Shown here piece by piece: positions 8,568 through 18,754 of a DNA stretch of 64,000 bases; position 1 is the first letter of the stretch; each line of letters begins with the position of its first letter. The stretch is taken from positions 62,001-126,000 of the forward strand of contig JARGOB010000009.1 of the NCBI GenBank assembly GCA_029212925.1, written 5' to 3'. The position numbers and the translations under genes were made by a program. Source of the stretch: Coxiellaceae bacterium (lineage in GTDB: Bacteria > Pseudomonadota > Gammaproteobacteria > Coxiellales > Coxiellaceae). The notes beneath the pieces were generated by a model. It did no database searches and was not told the DNA's origin. It saw only the letters and a list, made by a program, of their open reading frames with translations.

Positions 8568-9889
8568 GAATATTAAAAGGCTTGTTGCTGTTATGTTTGC
8601 CGGTTTTTGTTTTCGCTACAACAAACGGTAAATTACTCGATATTCAGCAGTGGAAAACTAATAACGGTGTACCGGTTTACTTTGTACAAGCACAAACGAT
8701 TCCAATGATAGATCTTAGTGTTATTTTTGCTGCGGGCTCGCAATATGATAATAAACAGTTTGGCCTAGCCAATTTTACCTCATCTTTATTGGGTGAGGGC
8801 ACTACCACAAAAACAGCAAACCAAGTAGCCGATGCGTTTGCTTCTACTGGCGGCATGTTTAGTGTTAATGCTAATCGTGATATGGCAGCAGTTAGTTTGC
8901 GTACGATGACAGATGCAAAGTACTTTATTAATAATGTCGATACCTATTTGGATGTGTTAACTAATCCCCGTTTTGGTGAAAAGGCTGTAGGCCGCGTTAA
9001 AAAGCAACTGCTTACTGCGATTAAATTAAAACAACAAAATCCTTCAGCTGTTGCCGCCACCGCTTTTTATAAAGCATTGTATGGTAATGAGCCCTATGCA
9101 CACCCGGTTTTAGGTACTGGAAAAAGCGTGCAAAACATCAATCGTAAAAGCATTGTTGGTTTTTATCAACAGCACTATGTTGCTGCTAATGCTGTCATTA
9201 CTTTGGTGGGCGATTTAACTGTGGATAAAGCTAAAGCTTTGGCCGAAACCATCAGTACCTCACTAAAGCTGGGCAAGAAAACTTATCCACATAAATCTGC
9301 CGTTGGATTAAAAAAAGCTAAAACAGTAATGATTGCATTTGATGCCCGCCAATCTTCCGTTATCTTAGGTCAGGTGGGTGTATTGCCGCATGCAAAAAAT
9401 AAAGCTGCACTAAATGTGGGTAACTTTATTTTAGGTAATCCCGGACTGGTATCTACGTTAGCTTTAGAATTACGTCAAAAACGTGGGTGGGTTTATGGCG
9501 TATCGAGCCAATTTAAAAATTTACAATTAAAAGGCCCTTTTTATATTGCGCTGCAAACCAAAGCATCACAAACGCAACCGGCATTAAAACTGTCACATCA
9601 ATTATTGGCCGCACTGGTGAAATCAGGACCGACTGAAAAACAAGTGAATTTTGCTAAGCAATCAATGGTGGGGTCGTTTCCATTGGCAATGAGTTCGAAC
9701 GCACAAATATCCAGCCTATTAAAGGGCATTGCATTTTACCATTTACCAACGAACTACTATGACCAATACTTACAGCGGTTAAAAAGCGTAACAGCAAAAG
9801 ATGTAAAAAAAGCACTGCAGTCAGTGATTCATCCGAATCGTATGCTGTCTGTTGTGGTTGGTCCGGAGAAAAACAATGGCGCGGGTTAA
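8564..9889 (+). CDS. M16 peptidase-like subunit without zinc site
   Basis: Non-catalytic partner of the upstream M16 protease, 441 residues with a signal peptide (GLLLLCLPVFVFA). The position of the HxxEH motif reads FGLANFTSSLLGEG, with no metal ligands. The C-terminal half keeps the substrate-binding region typical of the inactive M16B subunit (ELRQKRGWVYGVSSQF). A heterodimer with the upstream product, closing as a clamshell around peptides, is the known arrangement. Start ATG 8564 follows AGGAGC. The 3' end overlaps rsmD by 14 nt. Confidence 0.9.
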   Translation: MRILKGLLLLCLPVFVFATTNGKLLDIQQWKTNNGVPVYFVQAQTIPMIDLSVIFAAGSQYDNKQFGLANFTSSLLGEGTTTKTANQVADAFASTGGMFSVNANRDMAAVSLRTMTDAKYFINNVDTYLDVLTNPRFGEKAVGRVKKQLLTAIKLKQQNPSAVAATAFYKALYGNEPYAHPVLGTGKSVQNINRKSIVGFYQQHYVAANAVITLVGDLTVDKAKALAETISTSLKLGKKTYPHKSAVGLKKAKTVMIAFDARQSSVILGQVGVLPHAKNKAALNVGNFILGNPGLVSTLALELRQKRGWVYGVSSQFKNLQLKGPFYIALQTKASQTQPALKLSHQLLAALVKSGPTEKQVNFAKQSMVGSFPLAMSSNAQISSLLKGIAFYHLPTNYYDQYLQRLKSVTAKDVKKALQSVIHPNRMLSVVVGPEKNNGAG

Positions 9890-10454
9890 TCGTAAATTAG
9901 GGCAACTGCGTATTATTGCTGGCGAATGGCGTGGCCGTTGTATTCAGTTTCCGGCGGACTCTGGATTGCGACCCACACATGACCGAATTCGTGAAACTTT
10001 ATTTAATTGGTTGCAAACGGATATTGCTGGTGCGAATTGCTTAGACTTATTTGCCGGCAGTGGTGCCTTGGGTTTTGAGGCGTTGTCACGCGGCGCAAAA
10101 CACACAACCTTTGTTGAAAGTGATATTACTGTGTCGCAAGCATTAAAAGTTTCGCAGCAAAAACTGCAAACAGACAATGTCAGTATTTTTAATCAACCGT
10201 TTTCAGCCGATATGCCAGCTTTATCCACAGGTCCTTTTGATCTTGTGTTTTTAGACCCGCCGTATAATGAAGGCCTTATTGAACAAGCGGTGTTGTGGTT
10301 ATGTAATAACGATATGCTAACAGAGCATGCGCACATTTATATTGAGTGTGAAAAGGAATACGACTTGTCGGTTGTGGATAAATATGTAGAACAGGTAAAG
10401 TTCAAACAGACGCGCCATATTTGCTACGGGCTTTATACCAACAAAGCCTGGTAG
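9876..10454 (+). CDS. rsmD: 16S rRNA (guanine-966 N2) methyltransferase
   Basis: SAM-dependent enzyme that methylates G966 of 16S rRNA. From ATG 9876, with GGAG 7 nt upstream, the product has 192 residues, normal for RsmD. Marks are LRIIAGEWRGR at the N-terminus, RPTHDRIRETLFNWL, the SAM loop LDLFAGSGALGFEALSRGA and the catalytic FLDPPYN. Upstream in-frame starts lie within the M16 gene and are less likely. The coding sequence carries two perfect DnaA boxes (10221-10229 and 10373-10381). Confidence 0.95.
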   Translation: MARVNRKLGQLRIIAGEWRGRCIQFPADSGLRPTHDRIRETLFNWLQTDIAGANCLDLFAGSGALGFEALSRGAKHTTFVESDITVSQALKVSQQKLQTDNVSIFNQPFSADMPALSTGPFDLVFLDPPYNEGLIEQAVLWLCNNDMLTEHAHIYIECEKEYDLSVVDKYVEQVKFKQTRHICYGLYTNKAW

Positions 10455-10455
10455 C

Positions 10456-10494
10456 TTTATGTAATTTGGAAGTTCAACTTCCAAATTACATAAA
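10456..10494. promoter_or_regulatory. Perfect 39-bp palindrome before the DUF4143-type ATPase
   Basis: Two 19-bp arms (10456-10474 and 10476-10494) are exact reverse complements around a single C. The palindrome ends 6 bp before a TATAAT box at 10501 and so covers the -35 region of that promoter. It could be an operator for a dimeric repressor, possibly the ATPase itself, or the rsmD terminator hairpin, though the stem is AT-rich. The operator reading is inference. Confidence 0.65.
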
Positions 10495-10498
10495 AAAT

Positions 10499-10506
10499 GC
10501 TATAAT
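10499..10506 (+). promoter_or_regulatory. Extended -10 promoter for the ATPase gene
   Basis: TGCTATAAT is a perfect -10 hexamer (10501-10506) preceded by the TGn extension, 36 bp before the ATG at 10543. No good -35 hexamer is seen at 17 bp; the palindrome occupies that position. Confidence 0.6.
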
Positions 10507-10542
10507 TTCACCACACCCTATACCGACCTTGAGGCGCAACAG

Positions 10543-11718
10543 ATGCAGATTAAAAGGGCAATTCAGCCGGAACTTATTGAAATGTCTAAGGTTTATCCGG
10601 TGGTAACTGTTGTCGGCCCCAGGCAGTCTGGTAAGACAACACTGGTAAAGGCGCTATTTAAGAATAAGCCTTATGTGTCATTAGAAAACCCGGATGATCG
10701 TGCTTTTGCATTGTCTGACCCAAGAAGCTTCTTGGGTAAATACGCGGGTGGTGCAATTCTTGATGAGATACAACAAGCACCCGAGCTGCTTTCTTATATA
10801 CAGGGTATTGTTGATGAGCAAAATGAAAAAGGGTTGTTTATTTTAACGGGGAGCCATCAGCTAGCATTGCATCAATCAATTACACAGTCGTTGGCCGGCA
10901 GAACTGCGGTACTTAAATTGCTACCACTTAGTGTTGCAGAGCTTAATAAAACCACTCAATTTGATCACCTTGATCAATACCTTTACCAGGGCATGTACCC
11001 TAGAATTTATGATGACAAAATAGATCCAACTAAATATTATCGTGATTACGTTCAAACCTATATTGAGCGAGATGTCAGGCAGCTGGTTAATGTGAAAGAT
11101 CTTGCGCAGTTTCAAAAATTTATTAAATTATGTGCTGGCCGTATAGGCCAGTTATTTAATGCGTCAAACTTGAGTAATGAGCTAGGTGTTTCACACCATA
11201 CGATTCAGCAGTGGTTATCTATATTAGAGGCATCGTTTGTCACCTTCCGCCTAGAGCCCTATTTCGAAAACTTAGGTAAGCGCATTACAAAATCGACTAA
11301 GTTGTATTTTACAGATGTCGGACTTGCTGCCTATTTATTAGATATTCGCGACGCAAGTCAGATTGAGCGAGACCCTTTAAGAGGGAACTTGGCAGAAAAT
11401 TTTATTGTAATGGAGTTTGTAAAGAATGCTTTAAACTTAGGTCAAGACCCTACTTGTTATTTTTATCGTGATAGCAATGGTAATGAGGTGGATTTAATAT
11501 ATAAGAAAGCCAATCAGCTTATCCCTATAGAAATAAAATCATCGCAGACATTCCATAGAGGTTTTTTAAAGGGGCTCGAATACTTTCAAAAGCTTGTACC
11601 TAATCGTTGTTTGAATGGCTATGTTGTTTATGCGGGTGAGCAAGAACAAAAAACTGGTTTGTTTGAGGTGGTTAACTACAGGCACATTGATAAAATTATC
11701 GCCGGAATATATACATAA
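10543..11718 (+). CDS. AAA-family ATPase with C-terminal DUF4143 nuclease-like region
   Basis: P-loop ATPase of the AAA_14/DUF4143 type, 391 residues, cytoplasmic; the physiological role of the family is not settled. Walker A is GPRQSGKTT near residue 24, Walker B is AILDEIQQAP, and the sensor stretch is LFILTGSHQLAL. A winged-helix-like part (FNASNLSNELGVSHHTIQQW) is followed by the DUF4143 region, with LYFTDVGLAAYLL and a restriction-endonuclease-like core (FYRDSNGNEVDLIYKK, then IPIEIKSS). ATG 10543 has GAGG 9 nt upstream. It lies in an accessory patch beside a broken beta-lactamase-like gene and another ATPase. A perfect palindrome covers its promoter. Confidence 0.88.
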   Translation: MQIKRAIQPELIEMSKVYPVVTVVGPRQSGKTTLVKALFKNKPYVSLENPDDRAFALSDPRSFLGKYAGGAILDEIQQAPELLSYIQGIVDEQNEKGLFILTGSHQLALHQSITQSLAGRTAVLKLLPLSVAELNKTTQFDHLDQYLYQGMYPRIYDDKIDPTKYYRDYVQTYIERDVRQLVNVKDLAQFQKFIKLCAGRIGQLFNASNLSNELGVSHHTIQQWLSILEASFVTFRLEPYFENLGKRITKSTKLYFTDVGLAAYLLDIRDASQIERDPLRGNLAENFIVMEFVKNALNLGQDPTCYFYRDSNGNEVDLIYKKANQLIPIEIKSSQTFHRGFLKGLEYFQKLVPNRCLNGYVVYAGEQEQKTGLFEVVNYRHIDKIIAGIYT

Positions 11719-11728
11719 GGTGAACAAC

Positions 11729-12283
11729 ATGCGTTTATTAAACTGGATTCTCATTTCAGTTTTTTGTTTCACGTCAGCGTATGCCAATAGTTTCGATAAT
11801 AAAATTCAAGTGATTGTTTATCGCGATATCCAAAAATATAATATTCCTGGTGTGAGTTTAGCAATTTACCTGCGGGGGGGGCTTTTATCAACAGCTGCTG
11901 ATATAGCACACTGGTATCACTCGATAATGACAGGGCAAGTGATATCATCACGCCTAACAAACCAATTGACCAACGGTGTGCCAACCAATGCGGGTTTTGT
12001 TTATCCTACGTTAGTTGGTTCTAAACCATTTGTTGGTATTACGACCCTTTATTATGGCTTAGCGGTCGTGAAGCAGCACTTACCACAATATAATATGGAC
12101 GTTTATTTCCATGGCGGCCGCGAGCCTGGTTATATAGGCACGAATATGTTTTTACCAAAATATAAAGTGTCGTTTGCTTTATTAAGCAATCTTGAAAATG
12201 ATTATATCGAAGACCCACAAAATGAGTTTTCTGCAGATATTATTGCTGCGATTGTTGATGATGAAAATCACAAGAAGCATTAG
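11729..12283 (+). pseudogene. Internally deleted beta-lactamase-family (serine hydrolase) gene
   Basis: A 184-codon frame with a good ribosome site (AAGGTG) and a signal peptide. The first 50 residues match the start of PF00144 serine hydrolases (YNIPGVSLAIYLRG). The text then jumps to the far C-terminal part of the same family (GGLLSTAADIAHWYHSIM, later FHGGREPGYIG and FALLSNLEN). The catalytic SxxK and YxN regions, over 200 residues, are missing. The junction coincides with a run of eight G (about 11875-11882), so an internal deletion is likely. The remnant stays in frame and might be expressed, but not as an enzyme. An assembly error at the G run is possible. Confidence 0.75.
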
Positions 12284-12295
12284 CTTGCAATAATA

Positions 12296-12348
12296 CGCCA
12301 ATTACGTTACGTTGGTGGCGTTACGTAACATACATAACGCGATTGGCG
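12296..12348. promoter_or_regulatory. Operator-like palindromes before the second ATPase
   Basis: Upstream of ATG 12363 lies a perfect 10-bp palindrome GTTACGTAAC (12320-12329), with a related half-site GTTACGTT at 12306-12313. An outer pair CGCCAAT/ATTGGCG (12296-12302 and 12342-12348) frames them. The arrangement suggests a repressor-bound promoter. No clear -10 box was identified. Confidence 0.35.
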
Positions 12349-12362
12349 CAATTGGTAACTAT

Positions 12363-13499
12363 ATGAAAAATAGAGATTTATTCCCGCAAGGCTATGCCAC
12401 AGGTGATGCTTTTTGTAATCGGATAAGCGAGAGGAAAGACCTAGCCCACTATATGCATCACAGCCAACATGTGGTAGTTATGGCTCCACGGCGTTATGGA
12501 AAATCAAGTTTAATCCAGCAGGTGCTACTAGATACTAAATTGATAGGTACACGTATTGACTTGTTACCAGCCACTAATATTTATTTTGTTACCAAGGCTG
12601 TAAAAAAATCTTTTTATGAAGTAGCAGAAACGATACTGCCTAAAACCGAAAAAGCAAAACTCAATCTCATTAAATTTATTAAAACCCTACACCCGAAACT
12701 AAAACTGGGGATGTTTGGTCAATCAATAGAACTAGCGCTATCTGATACCCCTGAAAATAGTATTAGTGAAATGTTGCTGGGGCTCGATGCTATTGCCACA
12801 AAAGTAAATAAAAAAGTGGTGATTTGCTTTGATGAATTTCAACAAATCAGTGAATTTAAAAACCACCATACGATAGAAGCTTCCATTAGGCATGCGGTAG
12901 AGGCTAGTCAGAATATCTCTTATATTTTTTCTGGTAGTAGCCGACACCTATTGAGCCAAATGTTTAACTCAAAAAGTCGTCCATTGTATCGATTGTGTGA
13001 TTTGATGGAAATTGATCGCATTCATTTTGATTCCTATTTTCCTATTTTGTTAAAACGCTTTCATCAACGATGGACAAAGGATATATCAGAGGCGGTTATT
13101 AATGAGGTGCTTAGCTCAACTGCATGCCATCCGTTTTATGTTAACAGTTTGTGCCGATTATTATGGCGTGAAGATAAAATACCTACAGTAGCCTCTGTGC
13201 AGAAACAATGGCAACAGTATGTGCTATCACAGCAAAAATGGATTAGAGACGATTTGGTTAGATTAACGCCCAACCAAAGAAATATAATTGCGGTATTGGC
13301 CTTTTTTCCAACCAACGAACCTTATGCAAAAGATTTTGTTGAAAAAGTCAGAATGAGCGGATCTAGTTTACAAGCGGCTATGCAAAAACTACTAAAACTG
13401 GATATGGTGCATCAGTCAGTTGGTCAGTATAAAGTGCTTGATCCAGCTATGGCGGAGTATATGAGACAAATTGAAAGCTTTGATTTTATTGAGGGTTGA
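12363..13499 (+). CDS. AAA ATPase of the COG1672-like (STAND-related) group
   Basis: P-loop ATPase of unknown role, 378 residues from ATG 12363. The N-terminus reads NRDLFPQGYATGDAFCNR, a conserved opening of this ATPase group. Walker A is APRRYGKSSL, Walker B is KKVVICFDEFQQI, and the sensor segment is SYIFSGSSRHLL. A C-terminal winged-helix-like part (LTPNQRNIIAVLAFFPTNEP, then LQAAMQKLLKLDMVHQ) would bind DNA or a partner. TTG and GTG codons upstream at 12312-12317 are in frame but fall within the operator-like palindromes, so the ATG is preferred although no strong ribosome site precedes it. It is unrelated in detail to the DUF4143 ATPase 0.6 kb upstream. Confidence 0.8.
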   Translation: MKNRDLFPQGYATGDAFCNRISERKDLAHYMHHSQHVVVMAPRRYGKSSLIQQVLLDTKLIGTRIDLLPATNIYFVTKAVKKSFYEVAETILPKTEKAKLNLIKFIKTLHPKLKLGMFGQSIELALSDTPENSISEMLLGLDAIATKVNKKVVICFDEFQQISEFKNHHTIEASIRHAVEASQNISYIFSGSSRHLLSQMFNSKSRPLYRLCDLMEIDRIHFDSYFPILLKRFHQRWTKDISEAVINEVLSSTACHPFYVNSLCRLLWREDKIPTVASVQKQWQQYVLSQQKWIRDDLVRLTPNQRNIIAVLAFFPTNEPYAKDFVEKVRMSGSSLQAAMQKLLKLDMVHQSVGQYKVLDPAMAEYMRQIESFDFIEG

Positions 13500-13516
13500 C
13501 CGTCTGTTTTGTCTGG

Positions 13517-13538
13517 ATACCGGCTCGTGGGCCGGTAT
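13517..13538. repeat. REP-like hairpin between ATPase and gyrB
   Basis: ATACCGGC (13517-13524) and GCCGGTAT (13531-13538) form a perfect 8-bp stem with a 6-nt loop, followed by GACA. It resembles the CCGGGAT-type palindromes at 5.9, 54.3 and 61.4 kb. It lies between the convergent 3' ends of the ATPase and gyrB, where it may act as a barrier to read-through. No T-tract follows on either strand. Confidence 0.6.
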
Positions 13539-13570
13539 GACAAGGTGTGGACCGCTATGGCAGGGTATAA

Positions 13571-15994
<2,424 letters not shown>

Positions 15995-16046
15995 TCAGCT
16001 TAGCCCTTTGAAAAATCAACGTTCTGTCGTTGCTAAATAGCAGCCG

Positions 16047-16075
16047 ATTATACCACGGTTGCGGGCTTTTGTTGA
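16047..16075 (-). promoter_or_regulatory. gyrB promoter
   Basis: On the minus strand an extended TGGTATAAT (-10 at 16052-16047) stands 17 bp from TCAACA (16075-16070), which matches four of six -35 positions. It is about 53 bp before the gyrB ATG. Confidence 0.55.
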
Positions 16076-16188
16076 TGTTTTAGCCGCTGTTTTTAACGGT
16101 TTTTGCGGGTTATATTTGGCGAGATAAATGCTGCTTATTGTGGGCTTCGGATAATCATAATTAAGCGCCATAATTCATCGTAAATCAG

Positions 16189-16278
16189 GTTAGGGTACCT
16201 TTCTCCCGAGCGGATATCCCTATCCTCGTACTCCTTTACGTTCCCTGTATCGTACGCCGCTCGAAAGGTACCCTAACC
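16189..16278. repeat. GGTACC-type palindromic element, copy 1 (90 bp)
   Basis: The ends are a perfect 16-bp inverted repeat, GGTTAGGGTACCTTTC (16189-16204) and its complement (16263-16278). The interior shares long blocks, in reverse orientation, with the element at 28167-28268: the CGAGCGGCG block, a TACAGGGA-CGTAA core and a CGGGAGAA block. It is small, codes for nothing, and lies between genes, which fits a MITE or a large REP-type element. No transposase for it is in the window. Confidence 0.8.
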
Positions 16279-16400
16279 AGCCTTACTTGTCATGCCAGTT
16301 CAACCAATAATCATTTGTTGATTAAATACACTGGAAAGTCGTTATTTCGTGCAAATAATGCGCAGACTATACTTAAACACCTATTCAATCATTGAGTTAA

Positions 16401-16416
16401 TGTTTCACGTGAAACA
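16401..16416. promoter_or_regulatory. parS: parS centromere site (ParB binding)
   Basis: TGTTTCACGTGAAACA is an exact 16-bp match to the bacterial chromosomal parS consensus and is a perfect palindrome. ParB spreads from such sites to organise and segregate the origin region, and parS sites usually cluster near oriC. parA and parB are not in this window. It lies in the 521-bp gyrB-recF gap, 99 bp after the recF stop. Apart from the gyrB promoter and the palindromic element, nothing else was seen in that gap. Confidence 0.92.
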
Positions 16417-16515
16417 TTGGTTGGGAGTTGTTTCATTGAATATCTGCCATCACTGAACATAAGGTTCGTTATACTCCATGATCATTAGAGGGTTGATCTA
16501 TAGGGGGGGACGTAT

Positions 16516-17604
16516 TTATGCTGCTTGATGTGCTGAGATGCAACCATTACTAACATGGTGCGTTTCAGTAGGTAATCGATCAATAATCGGTTGGAACAAG
16601 TGCTGGTGTATACCAGTTATCAACGTTTGGGCGTTGATTTGCTGTAAAACCTCGGCTAAACAGTCAATTTTTTGGTTATCCAGCTCAGAGACTAAGTCAT
16701 CAATTAAATATACCGGAGTCGTGTGGCTGTGTTGGCTTAACAATAAGCCTTGAGCAAAGCACAGTGCATAAACAGCTAGCTTTTGCTGGCCTTGCGACAA
16801 TACTAAGTGTGCTGGCAAGTCATCCAAATACATTTGCATATCTGCACGGTGTGGGCCTTGTGTGGTGTAACCGACCTGAGTATCACGAAAGTAAGCGGCA
16901 TTTAGTGCTTCTGCGTATGAATATTCTGTATCCCAGCCAGGTTCATAACATAATTGCAGTTGATAGCCATCTAGCAATACAGTTAACAGTTCCTGCAATA
17001 CCGGCTGTAATGCATCTACATAGGCTAAGCGAAGCTGATGAGCGTTTTCCGAGTGTAAAATAAGCTCTGAATCCCAAGCGCTGACTTGTTCACGTGAAAC
17101 ACGATCCTTTAGTGCAGCATTACGTTGCTTTAGTGATTTTTGTAATCGCGACCACAGCGGCCCAAATTGTGTATCTTGATAAAATACACCCCAGTTTAAG
17201 TGACTGCGACGTAACTTCGGGCCGTCAGTAAAGTAGCGGTAGCTGGTGGTGGTTAACAGCTGGCTGGGCAAGTGCGCGGACAGTGCGGATAGTGATGTTT
17301 TATTGGCACCATTGATCTTGATCTGGCTTTTACCCTGTGTATTGCGCTCATAACCTAGCGCATACTCTTTGCTGCCATGGTTTATTTCCGTAAACAAAGT
17401 AAAAGCCTCAGTGCTGTGTTTAATCAGCCGTTCTTGCTGGCTGCTTCGAAAAGACCTTCCATAAGATAATAAATACACGGCCTCTAATAGACTGGACTTG
17501 CCTGCGCCATTTTCACCAATAAATAAATTAATCTGTGGGCTTAGAGATAATTCAGCGTGTGCAATATTACGAAATTGTTGCAGCACCAATTTATTCAGTT
17601 GCAT
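16516..17604 (-). CDS. recF: DNA replication and repair protein RecF
   Basis: SMC-like ATPase that helps load RecA at gaps. The 362 residues are normal. Walker A is GENGAGKSSLLEAVYLL, the N-terminal LQQFRNIAHAELSLSPQIN is typical, the signature motif is LVLSQGQQKLAVYALCFAQG, and Walker B is PVYLIDDLVSELD. It starts 20 bp after dnaN and is co-directional. Within the gene, 17086-17101 matches the parS consensus at 14 of 16 positions. Confidence 0.96.
   Translation of the reverse strand: MQLNKLVLQQFRNIAHAELSLSPQINLFIGENGAGKSSLLEAVYLLSYGRSFRSSQQERLIKHSTEAFTLFTEINHGSKEYALGYERNTQGKSQIKINGANKTSLSALSAHLPSQLLTTTSYRYFTDGPKLRRSHLNWGVFYQDTQFGPLWSRLQKSLKQRNAALKDRVSREQVSAWDSELILHSENAHQLRLAYVDALQPVLQELLTVLLDGYQLQLCYEPGWDTEYSYAEALNAAYFRDTQVGYTTQGPHRADMQMYLDDLPAHLVLSQGQQKLAVYALCFAQGLLLSQHSHTTPVYLIDDLVSELDNQKIDCLAEVLQQINAQTLITGIHQHLFQPIIDRLPTETHHVSNGCISAHQAA
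17086..17101. promoter_or_regulatory. Degenerate parS-like site inside recF
   Basis: TTGTTCACGTGAAACA keeps 14 of 16 bases of the parS consensus, including the whole CACGTGAAACA half. The mismatches are at positions 2 and 3 of the left arm. It lies 0.7 kb from the perfect site, so it may be a secondary ParB site or chance. Confidence 0.45.
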
Positions 17605-17624
17605 TTGAGTCTACTATAGTAGCG

Positions 17625-18740
17625 TTAAAGTCGCATAGGCATAATGACGTAGAGTGTTGCACCATCGTCTTCATCGCTATCGGATTCAACCAACACACTG
17701 CTGTTACTGTCAGTGAATGTGAGTTTAATCATGTCAGAACGAATGGTATTCAACACGTCTAACACGTAGGTAACATTAAAACCAATATCGATTTCATCCT
17801 GGTCGTAATTAACAGCGATATCTTCTTCTGCCGCTTCATGCTCAGGGTTATTAGCGAGAATACGCAATAAATTATCGTGCAATTCAAAGCGCACACCGCG
17901 AAATTTTTCATTACATAAAATAGCTGTGCGTTGTAATGCGGCTTTTAATAATTCACGTTCTAGCAGTAATATCTTCTTGCCGTTACGTGGTATTACACGT
18001 TCATAATCTGGAAAGCGCCCTTCGATTAATTTAGACGTAAAGGTAAAATCATCGCCAGTGACACGTAGGTGATTAGTGCCAATCGAGACTTCAACGGGAG
18101 TATCGCTATTATCAAATAAGCGCATTAACTCAACAATGCCTTTGCGCGGTACGATGACCTGGCTCTGAAACTCATTATGAACTGCTGCGGGTGTCTCACT
18201 AAGCGCTAAACGGTGACCATCGGTGGCTACTGCACGTAATTTACCTTGTCTGGTTTCCAGTAAGAGTCCGTTTAAGTAGTAACGAACATCTTGTTGGGCT
18301 ATAGCGAAGTAAGTACGTTGGAACAAACCCAGTAGTTCCTGTTGTGGAATAGTAAACGTAACTTGGCTGCTGTATTCCTCAATATTAGGGAAGTCTTGAG
18401 CAGGTAAGGTCATCAAGGTAAAACGACTACGCCCTGATTTTAGCGTCATCTTGTCGTTATCTTGAATTAATTCCATTTCTGCTAATTCAGGCAAAGAGCG
18501 ACAAATTTCCATCAGTTTGCGCCCTGGCAGGGTAATTTGGTCCGTTTCAGTGTCAGCATGTAACGCCGATTGCCCGATAACTTCAACCTCGAGGTCGGTA
18601 CCAGTAATGGATAAGGTATTTTGTTGCGCCTTTAATAGCACATTCGACAAAATCGGTAGCGTCTGCTTCTTTTCTACCACACCCATAACACGTTGCAATG
18701 GTTCTAATAAAGTTTCGCGTTGTAATTGAAGCTTCATCAT
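17625..18740 (-). CDS. dnaN: DNA polymerase III beta sliding clamp
   Basis: Ring-shaped processivity factor of replication. From ATG 18740, with AGGAG 8 nt upstream, it has 371 residues opening MMKLQLQRETLLEPLQRVMG. Typical clamp segments are KQTLPILSNVLL, GRKLMEICRSLPE, LNGLLLETRQGKLRAVATDG and the C-terminal YVIMPMRL. An in-frame TTG at 18743 gives one more residue but is less likely. It follows dnaA by 14 bp. Confidence 0.97.
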   Translation of the reverse strand: MMKLQLQRETLLEPLQRVMGVVEKKQTLPILSNVLLKAQQNTLSITGTDLEVEVIGQSALHADTETDQITLPGRKLMEICRSLPELAEMELIQDNDKMTLKSGRSRFTLMTLPAQDFPNIEEYSSQVTFTIPQQELLGLFQRTYFAIAQQDVRYYLNGLLLETRQGKLRAVATDGHRLALSETPAAVHNEFQSQVIVPRKGIVELMRLFDNSDTPVEVSIGTNHLRVTGDDFTFTSKLIEGRFPDYERVIPRNGKKILLLERELLKAALQRTAILCNEKFRGVRFELHDNLLRILANNPEHEAAEEDIAVNYDQDEIDIGFNVTYVLDVLNTIRSDMIKLTFTDSNSSVLVESDSDEDDGATLYVIMPMRL

Positions 18741-18754
18741 CAAAGATACTCCTG

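Noticed and set aside
12312..12362. TTG/GTG starts upstream of the second ATPase
   Set aside because: They fall inside operator-like palindromes, and the family's conserved opening begins at ATG 12363.
15995..16515. gyrB-recF gap considered as oriC
   Set aside because: It has parS and a palindromic element but no DnaA box cluster was seen; the 2.7-3.2 kb gap fits better.
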